64,000 nt of DNA from assembly GCF_037975245.1 (NCBI RefSeq), contig NC_092575.1, positions 12,885,001-12,949,000 of the forward strand. Direction: 5' to 3'. This DNA is from Apostichopus japonicus (Eukaryota > Echinodermata > Holothuroidea > Aspidochirotida > Stichopodidae). The notes below the pieces were generated by a model. It saw nothing but the letters and a program-made list of their open reading frames with translations, did not search any database and was not told the DNA's origin. Made by a program: the position numbers and the translations under genes. Positions 10,932 through 23,889 of this stretch are shown here, piece after piece (the stretch's first letter is position 1; the number at the start of each line of letters is the position of its first letter).

Positions 10932-12742
10932 TGTGTAACTAAAGTCAGTATTTTTTGCCCCTGGTCTCAAAGTGGTAGACCAATCAAATTGCTTGTTGTT
11001 GAACATAATGGTTTGAACAAGCACCAAACATGTTTTGTTTGTAAGTAGAGTCTGCTTTATCAGGAACCCTCACAATTGAGGCACTATATGGATAAGTTTG
11101 CATACATAATCCATAGTTATGATTATGTCGCTAGATAGTTGTTAGTTGACAATATTCTGAGATTCCTTTGTTCAAAATTCCATTGTAAAGTAGTATTTTG
11201 CAAGTTACAGTAACTTTGGTGAATGGGATGGTACAATGTGCAGTCTATTTTTATATGTACATGTGTGTGCGATCTACAGTTAGTTATCCACAATATTTTT
11301 CCCAGGTGTTATAGGTCCGGTGTTATGTTAATAAATCAGGGGGTCTCAGGCTTCCCTTCCCTCTCCCCACCCCACCCCACCCCCCCCCACAAGAATGGAG
11401 AAATTATTACATATTAAATTTGAAAAATAATAGCACCAGGGAGGGAGGAGATTTTGTTGTTACTTATATCAGCTGACTTGCACTTAGCATTTGTCTACTG
11501 TATATAGATGAAAATTGTCACAAATTCTAGAGAAAGTAAATTATCAGACTAAGGCAGCTCCCTGATTTTAATGCAAATTAGACAGTCACCTTGAATTTTT
11601 TTACTTTTTTATTTTTTTTAAATTTATCCTCAAAATTTAAACACAACCTTGGAAGAGCTTCAAGGAAACCAAAATTTACCTTCATTACTTTGTCTTTTTC
11701 CACTAGCAGTACAATGTTGTCTATTGTTAACAGCTGACTGAGTTTTTGTTAGCTGCACATAACTTCTTTTATGCTGTGTTAAAGTCTGCATGGGACTTAC
11801 TTTACAGTCTCTTAATTTTGAGTCTGTTTCTGTACACGACAGAAATGATTACATTAGTATAACCTTGGATGAGTAGTTTACGCCTAACCTTTGCCATACG
11901 TTAACCGTTGTCATTTCCATCTTCTTCTCAAAAACCAAGTTAAATGGTGGGCATCATGCGTGATGGTTTCTTCCCGTTTTGACATTTATTAAGGTGACTT
12001 TAAAGACATAATGACAGCCTTGATGCTACATTAATGGTAGTGATTGCCATGATCATCAAATTATGATGTTCACAATGTTCAATAGCAAAAAAAAAATGAT
12101 AATAATAATAGCAAGTATAAACATAGGAATGGCTTTAAACAAGGCCAGACAATATCAAAGTTTGGTATGCAATAATTGCGCAGTTTATGGGCATAATTTT
12201 GTTGCACATGATACAATATTTTCTGGTGTTTAATACACCAGGTAGCATTTTGCTTTAAGCTCAAAGTTGTTTTGTTGTTTTGGAGACTTCCAACCCCCTC
12301 CACCTAATAAAAAGGAAGAAGGATTTGATGGTGGATATTCATAGATTTTCTGAAGCTATTCCATGAACAGAAATCTAATATGATAGATAGTTTTCATTAG
12401 TGTGACTGAGTCAAGAATCATTTCAGATAATGTTCGAAAATAAAAGTAACAGTTTCTGAATTTTTATCTCACTTGCTGTTTGCGTCCTGTAAATGCCGTA
12501 AAAACTACGCAATTTAAATTAAACTTCATTTGTTGAAAAGCAAAAAAAAAAAAAAAACATCTGGAACTGTTTTAATGTGATCAGTTGCAGCCTTTGTACT
12601 AATATTAAGTAATATTTTGGGTAACATTTGACCATTTTGTACATGCAATGACTCCTAAATTGATATTTGTTTGTCTGTTGTTTGGCACATGTACAATTAG
12701 TTGTTTGAAATTTGACCTGACTACTCTTTTTACCTGTCACCT
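10932..12742. other. Non-coding, no feature seen
   Basis: A C-rich tract (CCCCACCCCACCCCACCC type) lies at about 11365-11390. No exon or mobile element is supported. Confidence 0.5.
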
Positions 12743-13184
12743 CATTCATTTCATTTCATTTCATTTATTTCGTCTAAACATAAGAACAATAGAACAAAGT
12801 GGTATAGTATAAACAGGACACTAGAAAAACAATAGAAGTTTATCCAGCTAGCGACCCAAAAATAACAAATAACAATGAAAGAAGGTAACAATTAAGAGTC
12901 GAGAAAAATAAACATGAGATAATCAATACTCAGTCAGCGTAGTTTCCAATTAGGTGGGCTTTAAGTTTGTGCTTAAACGTTACATAAGATTTAACAGTTT
13001 TTATATCATTTGGAAGCACTTTCCAGGTTTTATAGCAGTAGTTCTTCAAGAGTAATTTACCGTGTTTCGAGTGATGTCTGCCAACAGAAAAATGGGTATT
13101 ATTCCTCGTACTGTAGCGCCTCACAACTGCAGCACTAACCCATTTCTGCGGCTGGTCACTTCTGGCCTTGCATCCTCGTTAGTT
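12743..13184 (-). mobile_element. 3' end of a LINE (reverse-transcriptase C-terminal remnant)
   Basis: On the minus strand an open stretch from about 13184 down to the stop at 12930 reads like the C-terminal tail that follows the reverse transcriptase in apurinic-endonuclease LINEs of the CR1/L2/Jockey type. It has a basic RRYSTRNNTHF segment, then NYCYKTWKVLPNDIK and a lysine-rich FKHKLKAHL end. The pattern W..LP..I followed by FK..LK..L is the family hallmark. After the stop comes about 160 bases of 3' untranslated sequence, an AAATAAATG word, and a tail of repeated ATGAA units (12743-12770), which is the usual microsatellite tail of such LINEs. An in-frame stop lies just upstream, so the copy is 5'-truncated or broken and cannot be active. 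Confidence 0.8.
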
Positions 13185-14184
13185 AATTCTCTTTAAATCT
13201 GACAAGCTTACATGTACTTTCCACGATCCAAAGTGCTTAGTCGAGTATTTCCTAAATAGATAAATTGTTGATCTTTGATATTATTTGGCGTTTGAGTTTT
13301 TATGTCAAATCTTACTTTACACATCTTACTGAACTGTAATTACTTAATTGTATTCTTCTTTCCATGAATATTTGACACAGTTTGCTTTCTATGTTCCCTG
13401 TGTATAGTGTTAATTTGTACAACTATCCCATGTCCAAAATAGGCTCAAGTATTGCTCAACTATCCCTTCTTCTTGAAAACGTCTTTCATACGAAATTTTT
13501 CATGATTATATACTGATCATTTACAATTGGTTGCCATTATATCATCTGCCAAAAGACAACCCCAAACAAGTATTTAAATAAAGAGAGTGTAAAGGATGCC
13601 ATTTAAAACTCAAGAGTCACAGATCAGTAGCCAACCTCTCCTCCTCGTCGCCGAGAGATTGCTGACGAGTGGAGGCCCCCGTCTCGTGTCAATTACATGA
13701 CAGGACGGTGAAGGGCCTCTGATATTGTCAAACAGTCAAATAAAAACAGGTAAACATATTCCCTCTCAACTTGGAAAATTATTGCTTACATAACATTTTC
13801 AATCTGTGATGTCTTAGCGAAGTAACTTTTAAGATTTATCGCGTGCATCTCCTGTTCGGAAAAAAATTGTGAAACCGTTTTTAAGGCATGTATATATATT
13901 ATACGAGAGATTTTCATTATTCTGGAAATAGAGGATTTTCAAAAGTTAAAAATCCTATTTGCAAGGGTCGTAAATTATGACACAACCTCTCATAAAGATC
14001 TCTCCTACAGGACCCGTCTCTCCTTTGAACAGGAAATCTCGCATCTGTAATTAGCAAAGCAGACAAGAGATTTGATTCATATGTATAAAGTTGTATACAC
14101 TATTTTTGACAACAGCCATCTGTCCTGTTAAAGGATCTTATGCGTCCTGTGGAAAAATGGTATTACCTTGTGGAACTTAAATGA
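13185..14184. other. Non-coding with a CpG-richer patch
   Basis: Most of the stretch is featureless. At about 13625-13730 sequence complexity and CpG content rise (CTCGTCGCCGAGAG, CCCCCGTCTCGTG), but no open frame or motif explains this. Confidence 0.4.
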
Positions 14185-14532
14185 ATATAGTCCAGGTCAA
14201 AATTTCCTTTTTGATATGTTTAAAGAGGAACATAATCTAAGCATTCTGGTGAAATTTGCCATTCAATTTCTATGTACTGGTTTTGAGATATTGACTGTTG
14301 AAATTATCTGATTCTCTACCAAAAGTGAACTTGAAGCAAACAGGTGTGATGTCATAGTTGCACACTGACAAATAATGTTTTGTATTTTCTCTATTTTTCA
14401 GTCTATTGATTTGACCTTGGATTAGATAGGATTACTAGTTTGTCTGAAGGAGATGTGAAGTTTATAAAATACCAATACCTGTACCTATTGTACATTCACA
14501 TTATGGATGCATCCAATTGTGGAGTATAAAAT
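14185..14532 (+). repeat. Interspersed repeat family A, copy 2
   Basis: This is the partner of 395-752, matching from TATAGTCCAGGTCAAAATTT to GGATGCATCCAATTGTGGA with the same landmarks in the same order. Relative to copy 1 it lacks part of the CAGTACAGTAC-rich segment near its 3' end. It is followed at once by an inverted partial copy (14553-14640). Confidence 0.85.
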
Positions 14533-14552
14533 TAGATGTAAATTTTAAAGAA

Positions 14553-14640
14553 AAACAAAACATTATTTATCAGTGTGCAACAATGACATCACACCTGTTT
14601 GCTGCAAGTTCACTTTTGGCATGAAAGGTGGCAACTTTCA
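14553..14640 (-). repeat. Repeat family A, inverted partial copy
   Basis: Read on the minus strand this matches the middle of family A: GTGAACTTG.AGCAAACAGG, then GTGTGATGTCATTGTTGC, then CACTGATAAATAATGTTTTG. With 14185-14532 it makes an imperfect inverted repeat whose transcript could fold into a long hairpin. Confidence 0.8.
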
Positions 14641-14729
14641 ATGATGACTTTAGGCAGAACTTTATTCTTGTTTTTATCTTTATCCTTAGGTAAAGGAAAC
14701 ACTTGAGTTAAACTAGAAATATTTTCTTT

Positions 14730-15125
14730 ATAGCTATTCAGGTTTGCAAATTTAAAATATAAGCCAAACCTCTGGCGTGCACCTTTAAGGCTAAACTAGA
14801 TGATGACATCGGTTCCTCTGCAGTGCACTGGCCTTAATAATAGAGTTAACCCTTTTTGTTTTATAAATTCTAGTGGCTTGACCAAAATATATTCTTTTAA
14901 CTTCAAAAATAAACAACAGTACACCTTTGGATGACATACTGTAGTTCCAACATTTGTAAATCACAAAATTTGTAACACATGGTAAACATGTCATTTTTGG
15001 CCATAAAAAGTCTGATGTTTTCCCATTTGATGAGTTTTTGTGTTGCATCTAAGGTCTGTGTATTATTAATAGTCAAGTCACTTTAATCGATGAACCTCAG
15101 CTGTTTAAACGGTCATTTCCCCCCA
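14730..15125 (+). repeat. Interspersed repeat family B, copy 1
   Basis: This block aligns by eye with 33205-33605 on the same strand. Shared landmarks are TATAGCTATT.AGGTTT, the GCGT.CACCTTTAA motif, CACC.TTGGATGA, AAACATG, GGTCTGTGTATTA, GATGAACCT/GATGGACCT and a CGTTTAAA..GGTCATTTC end. Divergence is substantial. No protein or clean ends are recognised, so the class is unknown. Confidence 0.7.
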
Positions 15126-16762
15126 AAATTTAACAAATATATAACTATGAATTAACTTTAATAGTGTGACTGATTTAATACTCCGATTATATTAATACTA
15201 CGTATACCATCGAGAAATTGACAGCCTAATTCACAATTTTATTTTTAATACTTCAGAGACTTTAGTAATACTACTTTATACTAATACCTACTTATATACT
15301 TTTATAGAGTATATAGTTGAATTGACTATTGGTTTTAAGAATGGACATTTTAGACTTGAAGGGTAAACTGCAATGTGATGCATAATTTGATTAATTTGGC
15401 ATGTTAAGACTACAATGTACGTTATAAGACATATGGAAGTCAAAATTGTGAATGTATTTTGAGTTTCTTTCGCAGTAAATAGTAAATTGATGCTTCATAC
15501 ACCTGCTTCCATTATTCGTAATGAGCTGCCGTAGAGCAGCAGGTGCAAACAGAGTTGGCTGGAGATTGGTTTTTACTTTTACCAACGTCTGTGAAATTAA
15601 TTCACAAAACTTTTTTTTTTTACCTGGAAGGTTTGAATACCATGGCTCACTCTCTCTATCTCTGTTATCACTAAATTTGTCTCTCGGCAAGGTTATACCG
15701 TAAAGAAGATTGCGTTAATGAACAACCTTGAAGAAAGCTGTGACTGCCTTCGTTTGATAAGTAAACCTGGGAAAACTAATATGTCACACACAGCCCCACT
15801 CCACACCCTATTACAGTATATAAAAATGTCATATTTCCTCAAAGGGCATCTGTTCTAAATATCCTTGAAATGTTTTAAGTCGACATTTCATTCGGTTGTC
15901 ATTCAGTGAGAATTCTTCCTTTATTATTTCATCAATTTTGTATACAATTCTGCATTATTATTAATTGCTGATTGTGATTCAACAAAAAGTTCCATCTATA
16001 TATAACCCTGTTTTTGGTCTGTGTGTATGTGTATAATCACTACTGTAATTCACTGACTTTTGTTTGCTTGGGATGTGAATTTAATCTGCAGCTTCACATC
16101 GGTTCATGTCTGAAAAGTTTAAAAATTAAACTCAAGCTAGAAGTAATTGAACTGTATTTAATGTTAGATTTTAGTATATTGTCTCATCTGGCTTTCCATG
16201 AACAAATATCTGAACAACAGGTCGTGAAGTAATTTACTTTTTATACTGACTCCAGCCCACTTCCAACTAACGGCAAACTTACAGTAACCTTCAATGTATT
16301 TTGCTCCATACCTGTTCCCACACCACTACTGCTGTTGCTCTGCCAGGTCCTTCCTTTTCTTTTGGTAATTAAATATGGTCAAAAAGCTCTGACAGTTGCA
16401 GCCACCAATTTGTATGTATTTTGCTGATTGATAAATTCCTGAAAGAAAACAAGCCTCTTGCAAATTTATCAAATGGTCATCTGGTTACTCTTCTTTTTTT
16501 CCTTTTTTTCCTTCTTTTTTTTACTTTTACTCATTATGATGACTTAATTCAATCAAATGTTATATTTAATAGTTGAAACATAACAGTATCTTTCAGTTGT
16601 AGCAAAGTAGACCCTTCATTACTACTACCTTATACTACTACATTGCATAGCCAGACCAACACATATTGAAACTTTATATTCATAATACCTCTGAATACCT
16701 CTAAATCTGATCTTGTGCTACAATGGGCAATTGCTATTATATATTAAGTATGCCACCAACAT
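15126..16762. other. Non-coding, AT-rich
   Basis: I see no supported feature. Open frames at 15391-15690 and 16014-16232 carry no motif or splice support. A T-rich run lies at about 16490-16525. Confidence 0.5.
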
Positions 16763-17603
16763 AGCTCAGTGTTGGGTGTTAATATACCCTGTTACCCAAC
16801 CTCCTTCTCAACAACATTTCTTTTCAAAGATTTCTTCTCATCTAAAGTGTTAAAATACAATCAACTACTGCTCAGAGAATCAACTGGAGAGAATATTTCA
16901 GTTTGTGGTTGAGTGAACATAGTTGCCTCAATGGTTGCTTTAAAGGGACACTGTACTGACCGCATCCAGTGTAAGTCAGACACCATGCATTGCAAGACCA
17001 TCCAACTACGGTCAAAATCACGGCTCGGAAGTAAAAAAATGATCACATTCATTTGAACATTTTTTCTTCTGAAGTGGAAATTAAAAGGTTAAATTTCTTA
17101 TAAGGTTTGCTAGAGGCTTCGAAACTGGACCTATGATCAATCATGTTTCTTAGCATTTAAACTCCGCGATTGAGAAGTGAGAAGCTCAGTGTTGGGTGTT
17201 AATATACCCTGTTACCCAACCTCCTTCTCAACAACATTTCTTTTCAAAGATTTCTTCTCATCTAAAGTGTTAAAATACAATCAACTACTGCTCAGAGAAT
17301 CAACTGGAGAGAATATTTCAGTTTGTGGTTGGGTGAACGTAGTTGCCTCAATGGTTGCTTTAAAGGGACACTGTACTGACCGAATCCTCTGGAAGTCAGA
17401 CACCATGCATCGTAAGACCATCCAACTACGGTCAAAATCACGACTCGGAAGTAAAATATAGATCACATTCATTTGAACTCTTTTTTGTCTGAAGTGGAAC
17501 TTAAAAGGTAAATTTCTTATAAGGTTTGCTAGAGGCTTCGAACTGGACATATGATCAATCATGTTTCTTAGCATATAAGCTCCGCATTTGAGTTCTAGTG
17601 AGA
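16763..17603. repeat. Recent 420-bp tandem duplication
   Basis: The word AGCTCAGTGTTGGGTGTTAA begins at 16763 and again at 17183, exactly 420 bp apart. The copies stay nearly identical through GTTACCCAACCTCCTTC, TTAAAATACAATCAACTAC, GTTGCCTCAATGGTTGC, AAAGGGACACTGTACTGACC and AAGGTTTGCTAGAGGCTTCG, ending near GTGAGAAG. Differences are a few percent by eye. Both copies contain an open minus-strand frame, kept open by the duplication; only the second, up to 113 codons, is long. It resembles no protein I know. Confidence 0.95.
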
Positions 17604-18549
17604 AGGAAGCCATTATGAGCAAACGTCGGTGGGACTCTACGGTGTATATATACCCCTGTTATGTCCCTTACATTTTGTAGTTGAGTTACCTCATTTTGCT
17701 CGTCTGAATTGTCCATATAATTTGCGTCAGTTCATAAACTTTGTGTTTATGCATGTGCTTTGCTGTTTCACCCAATTAGTAGTCTCACTATTTACATTGT
17801 CGTAAAAAAGGTTAAAAATAAAAACTCGTCATAAGTAGATGAATCTCAACAAATTAGGTTATTTTTCTGGTACAGTTTCAGAAGTAGGTTACATTTTGCC
17901 ATTTGCTTGCCTCTTAAATTGTGTCGTGCTATTCTTCTGTGTAGCGATGTAAAGCAAGATGAGAAGTAGTGTGTTTATTTTAGCCGACTTGTGTAAATCT
18001 AAAGTCCTTGCTGTCTCCTGTGACATCATTTTGTAAGATACACTATCCTTGGCTTGTTTTTGTTTGTGTGATGAAAATGAATTTGCATGGAGTATACTGT
18101 ATTGTGACCTGGAAACTTTGCAAGACATAATTCACAATATAAGCTAATATTAATAAATATATTGTCATTTTTTTGACAAGGATTTCTATAATGCTAGTAA
18201 CAACAGTGTATACTTAACAGTAAAAATATTTAAAAAAAACAATAGGTTGCAAAATTTCTTTTTCACAGGTTGAAAAGTTAGTTGGTAGTTGGTACATTAA
18301 ACAAGATGGAGTTTAATACAAAATAATACTACTTTCAATACCATTTGCTAAAAAATTGTTTGTGTGTGAAGAAACTAAATAGATCCATGAAATATCTAAC
18401 ATGGATATAAAAGGAAAGAAAAAAATGCAACATTTGCTTTCATAATTAGTAAAATACAGTATTAACTATAATGTGTGAATAATTTGAGATATCATGTATC
18501 TATCTATATACGTACATATGTATGTATATATATTTATGTATATATTTAT
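17604..18549. other. Non-coding, no feature seen
   Basis: AT-rich sequence without a supported exon or element. Confidence 0.5.
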
Positions 18550-18580
18550 ATAATTGAAATTCTAGTGAGTTGGAAAATCT
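18550..18580 (-). mobile_element. SINE family S1, 3'-tail fragment
   Basis: On the minus strand this reads GATTTTCCAACTCACTAGAA then TTTCAATTA, the last part of the S1 SINE body and TA-rich tail. It lies beside TA-rich sequence like the other copies. The tRNA part is missing. Confidence 0.6.
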
Positions 18581-18972
18581 GCAGCCCCCAAACCAAATAT
18601 TTTTGTGAAAATTCGGGCAATATGATAAGAATTTTTTGGTCACCTACTTAAAGAAAAATAAATTGCAATGATGCAGCTAAAAGAAATCGATAGTTTGAAA
18701 AAAATCTCCTTGGTAAATAAAATAAAGTTCTAAGCTTGCCCAACTAATTCGCCATTACTATAATGCCATTACTAAATGTAAATAATATGGAAGGTATTAA
18801 CACGGCAAATGATTGTATGTAATTGGCATGCGAGTAATAACCGATGCATGCCTATATATGATATGTACTTTAAGATGTTGAACGCTCGCGGAGCGCGTGA
18901 ACAATTTCGATTATATTTTTCGGGCAAGTTGTTACAGTCCCCCAAATCAAATTGGGCTCCTACTGTATGCCT
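18581..18972. other. Non-coding, no feature seen
   Basis: No supported gene or element. Confidence 0.5.
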
Positions 18973-18999
18973 GATATGGGCATAGGCTATGCCCATATC
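18973..18999. repeat. Perfect palindrome, 13-bp arms, 1-base spacer
   Basis: GATATGGGCATAG, then one G, then its exact reverse complement. This could extrude as a hairpin in single-stranded DNA or RNA. Confidence 0.95.
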
Positions 19000-21900
19000 T
19001 TACTGATTTTGGTCGTCCTAAAACAGCAAATCTGGAAGTCTGATATAATGCACTTATCAAAACAGCCAAGATTACCACCACTGTAGGAGAGATGTGTATA
19101 GATCTGGTGCTTTACCTCCAAAGTGATGGAGGTTGATACCAATAAAAATCTGAATTTTGATGTAAACAACTAATTAAGTCCTCTGCTGGTCGACGTTCAA
19201 AGTTGATCTTGTTCATTGGAAGAGAAACTTGACTCGGACAATTAACCGGTAAGATTTGCCCTGCATGTTCTAGATACTCAAAGCGCCTATTTTGGGTATA
19301 TCTTCTTTCTTGTGATTATATCGTTTTGAATTATCTGGCTCTGTCTAATAGATTAGCTCTGTTGTCGATTTACATTTTACCAAAAAGTGATACCTTGTTA
19401 TCTTTTATCTGGACCTGGGAGAACTATAAACTAAGATTGTACTTTCTCCAGGCTTCAATTTTTTATGATTATAATTTTTTTTTCTCCCTTCCGAGAAGAT
19501 TTAGGATCGTTTAGTATTCATGTACTCTTTGGGTGAAATCAATCAAACTTGTCATAGTGGATACAGGCTGTCGGCATCATCAGCATCTGAAATTATTATA
19601 AAGCTTAAATTCTTCCAGCGGATTTTGGAATCGTAGTCGTAGAGATTGTGTGTATTCTTGTAACATATAAAGAAACACAGTCATTTGGATGGCTTGCCAA
19701 TAGCTACTTTTTTAATATATTTAATTCTTCTTTGAAGTACCACTTTTTCTGCTTCTGGCGTTTAATTTACTCTGTTTGGATGTCATTGTGATGGAAGTCA
19801 CATGACTTATATGTACTGTAAGCATCGACAGTAATTTTGGAAGGTTTGAGATAAGGTAAGGTTAAGAGTCTTAAAAGTTGTTGAAACTTGTTGTATCATT
19901 GCAGGTTTATTTCTAGAAGTTTATGTATCATATCAATTATTTTTCGGTATAGATACCATTATCTTGTCATGTTACAATTATAACGTTCCGACGAGGTTAT
20001 ACAGCCGAGCAGAATACCGTAAATCCCTTATGATATCTTAGCAAATTATATCTCAGAGCCAATGAAAATATCCAAATATATTTCATCTAATCTTGGGAGA
20101 ATTTTTAATTTCCTATAAAGAGGAAACAGATCACTGCATATTAGTGGAGCAAAATATTTGATTGAAGTCAGCGTACGGCATATGACATAATTTATAAAAT
20201 GTGATTAAACATCTAAATTCTAAATATTTCCTGCTTTATCAACATTACATTTCAGGTTTAAATTAAAGTAAACTAATACTACAGGTCATCTTGATTTTAT
20301 GATAGAGCTTTGTTTTTAGTTTCTTCCTTAATATAAATCTGCATTCAGCTACTTCTTAACCCATCCCCAAATCCATTTAGCACAGATCACCATGAAATTA
20401 TATTCCTAGCTGACCATTATCAGTTGATGCATCGCATTCATCACCTTTTATTCAATTAATGCTGGCACGATTAATTCCTATCTCAAATCCCATGAAAGCT
20501 GCATGTCCACATAGTTGGGAATTCAGGCATTAAGAGATTCTTCTATTAAGGGAAATTCTCTTAATGGGTCAATGGGAATACCGACGACATTTTACATCGG
20601 GATCGAAGCATGAGTCTCGGTATATATGCTGCCACAGTGTAATATATCGCAGACAGGCTGATGTAGGTATGATTATGCCGAAAATAAGTACGTAGTAATA
20701 TATCAGAAACATGATTGCCAAAGCTATAACATTACAGCATGTATTAGTAATTCAAATGCCTGTTTAAACTGGGATATAATAGAGATAAATTGAGACTGGT
20801 AACGTACAGTACAGTACCATATAAACCCAGATATAATGCAGAATTGAGTGTGAAACATTAGTCAAGTGGTTGATATACAGTAAGAGTTATAGTAAGTACG
20901 AAGTAAGGCTGCAGTATAGTTATAATAGTGCTAATCATATTAAAAGTATAGGCTAGGTAGGCAATGACTAGCTAAGGCTAGCAGGAGGTTGGTGATTATA
21001 CGTCTGACAATCACAGTAGGGCCGGACAGTACAACCATTCAGTGCAAACGAGTTCCAACCGGCAGCTACAATGGGGATTCGCTCGCTGGATGCAAGCATG
21101 TCCAGAAGTCCTAACTAGAAGGATCTAAACAATACTAACTTAGCATTTCACTTAAATACGAAAACCTACACATCTTTTAAACTGATTCCCTGTACATGCA
21201 TGTTCTGTATAGGCTTCAGTGTATGGCATTAATGTACACTCATACCTATGTGTTAAAAAATACCAGCCATTAATTATGCATGTACATTGGTATATATGTA
21301 GTACTGTGCATAATGACATTATCTCAAAGGATATTCCACTTGCAGAATTGAACATGGTTATGAGCAGCAGCCCATGTTATCTTATATGTTCTTGAGTTTA
21401 TGTTGTAAATCCACCAATTTGATGTCATGCCAGTAAACAACCAAGCTAATTATGAAAGAACATGTTTAGGCTAAAGTAATGTAAGCTTACATACTACAAT
21501 ATTATATCAAATGAACTCTACATTTTTAAGAAATTACATTTTCTGTAATACATTTCACAAAGTGACCCCCAGTTTTGAATACTAGGACTCTACACAAATG
21601 CTATGATTAAGTTTTTTTTCTTTTTTTCTTCAAGCTTGACCTAAAAGGTAAAATTAAACAAGCTTAATATGATACTAAGTGTCTTACTTCTATAATACAT
21701 CTGAATTTACATATTTGTCCAAGCCTCGTTTCTTGAGGCTTCTGTTTTCCAAATATCAGCAAATAACCTAAAGTATGTGAGGCTCAAGTTTAATATGCTG
21801 GCTTCACTCATAACAGAAAATACAGTTTTAATCTCTGAATATCGTCTTTTGTCGGAAGCTTACATTTACAGTAAGCAATAACAGAAAAGTACAGTAGGTT

Positions 21901-22492
21901 GTTTATTGTACAATAGTATTCCTCTAAATGTCAGCTTGACATTTAAAGAGGCGTCCTTCTTCCATTAATGAATTTGTGTTGTTTTCTTGCAGTCTGTATT
22001 TCCAAACTGTTATTTTAATGGATATAAACAAATTTGTGCTGGGTATAGGATTTAAAAAAACAAATTAAATGTAATAATTTATAGTTTTAAGAATTTTCAC
22101 CACTTATTAGTAATTGCATTGGTGCACAAATATCAAAGAATATTACCCAGGTTACAAAATCATCGCATCATTAGAATATAACATTGAATCAAATTTGCTG
22201 TCTTCTAAGGCATTTGGATAATTTTGTTCTGTTTGTAATATATAGCGCCAGTCAATTTGTTAAATTTGAGAAGATTTTGATCTTTGCTTAAAATTATATA
22301 TGCATTGAATCCAACTCTGTATAAAGAAACAGGTCCCAAAAAAGTAGCTTTATTAGTTCATTTCTCAATATTAATTAGTCTTGGGAATGATTTACCTCCA
22401 ACTTTTAATTTCTCTCGCACACCTTTTTTCCTCCAGTATATCATTAACATCTTATGAAGAATAAGATCAGGAATTTTCAATTTTCAAACTTT
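19000..22492. other. Non-coding, AT-rich
   Basis: No exon, RNA gene or clear element was found in this long stretch. Words such as TACAGTAC and ACTGTAC recur here and across the window more often than expected by impression. That was not counted formally. Confidence 0.45.
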
Positions 22493-22505
22493 TGACCTTT
22501 GACCT
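22493..22505 (-). promoter_or_regulatory. Perfect DR1 nuclear-receptor-type site
   Basis: The sequence TGACCTTTGACCT is, on the minus strand, AGGTCA-A-AGGTCA, the consensus direct repeat with one-base spacing bound by RXR heterodimers, HNF4 and COUP-TF relatives. The motif match is exact. Whether it is used cannot be judged, because no promoter or gene is seen nearby. Chance occurrence or a simple TGACCTT duplication is possible. Confidence 0.35.
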
Positions 22506-23889
22506 TTTTTTAACTTTTTGAGTATCCAACCGCAATGAATTTTGATAATTTTAGTATCGATGGAATATCAGGGAATTAGTTACCTGGTACCGCAAAGGAA
22601 AATGCTACGCAAAATTTCTATACAATTGTGTAAATAAAGATGTATACATAACAATTGTTTTGTACCCAACAATCACAGTATTTTTAATAAGAGACATAGT
22701 TCACAGCCTTCAAAACTACTAGTTTGAACACTAAATAATTCCCTGATATGAAAAAGATTAAATTAAAAATCATTGCAAGGTATTGCATTGATTGTGAAGG
22801 AGAAAAAAAATTATTTGGGATATTTCATTAGGTACATTGCAGGATATTTAGATTCTTCATTACCTGTAATTCCTGCAATTAAAAAAAATATAGAAACAAA
22901 GTAAAACATCTCAGGAAAAAATAAATAAATTAAGCATGTGTAGTATAGCTCAGTGATGTCATATTTAGACATGTGTGTGTGAAGGAACATTAAAAACCGT
23001 GGTATTTACCAAATTGAACAACAATTTTTTTTTCTCACTTTAGCTGTGTGGGAAAGTTCTGTCCTTGACTGTTATAAATCTCTGTCACTGTAGATCAGTA
23101 AGGATTAGTAATGTATAAATATTGTAATAAATATGTAATAAATATCATAATTTAACAAATTTAAAAAATATGTATAAATTGTAATAAATAATGTAATAAA
23201 TTACTGTAACGATTATTAGGTATAAATTGACATGCGTCTCCTTTTAAGATACAGACACTGACTGTTATGTACAATACTGTACAACTACACACTGAGACAC
23301 TGATACATGGAGTTAAGTATTACACATAATAAAGAATATACCAGATATATGGTACCTGTACTCTTAGCATTTTATTTACTTCAGTCCCCTCATTTGTAAG
23401 GTTTGCCATGCCTAGTAAATTTAATAAAGTTTGATGAATAATATTGCTTTCACGGTTGAATGCTCAAGCGATATGAGCAGATCCTCCCCCCGATGGCTTC
23501 AACGAGATGGGAAAGAATTAAAATCCATATGTTGTCATTTTAGAAATTACAAAACTGTACATGGGTAACCCCTGGATCTGAGTGTTCTGAACTTAACCTG
23601 GGAATATGTATATGAACATGATGCATGGTTATGAGTTTAACTGAAAATAAGGAAAATGAAAATTTTTTATTAAATAAGTCCTGCAAAATGTTATCAATAA
23701 TTGGATTATGAGACAAGTATATTTATCTGAGATAATTACACATACTATCAGTTAGATACTTAATTGTGTACCAACATGGTCATGTATTGTTGTTGGTTGA
23801 TAACGAAGAGAGTTAACATTTTTAATAACAAAATTGGTCTTGGTTGATAGACATCATTTCATTCATTATTAAAGTTATCACCAGAGAAT
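22506..23889. other. Non-coding, very AT-rich
   Basis: Around 23105-23205 there are imperfect repeats of GTAATAAATA and TGTATAAAT. No gene is supported. Confidence 0.5.

Noticed and set aside
17281-17622. 113-codon minus-strand frame
   Set aside because: It lies mostly in the 420-bp tandem duplication and has no recognised motif. The duplication carries a similar but shorter frame at 16861-17052, so repetition is not evidence of coding.
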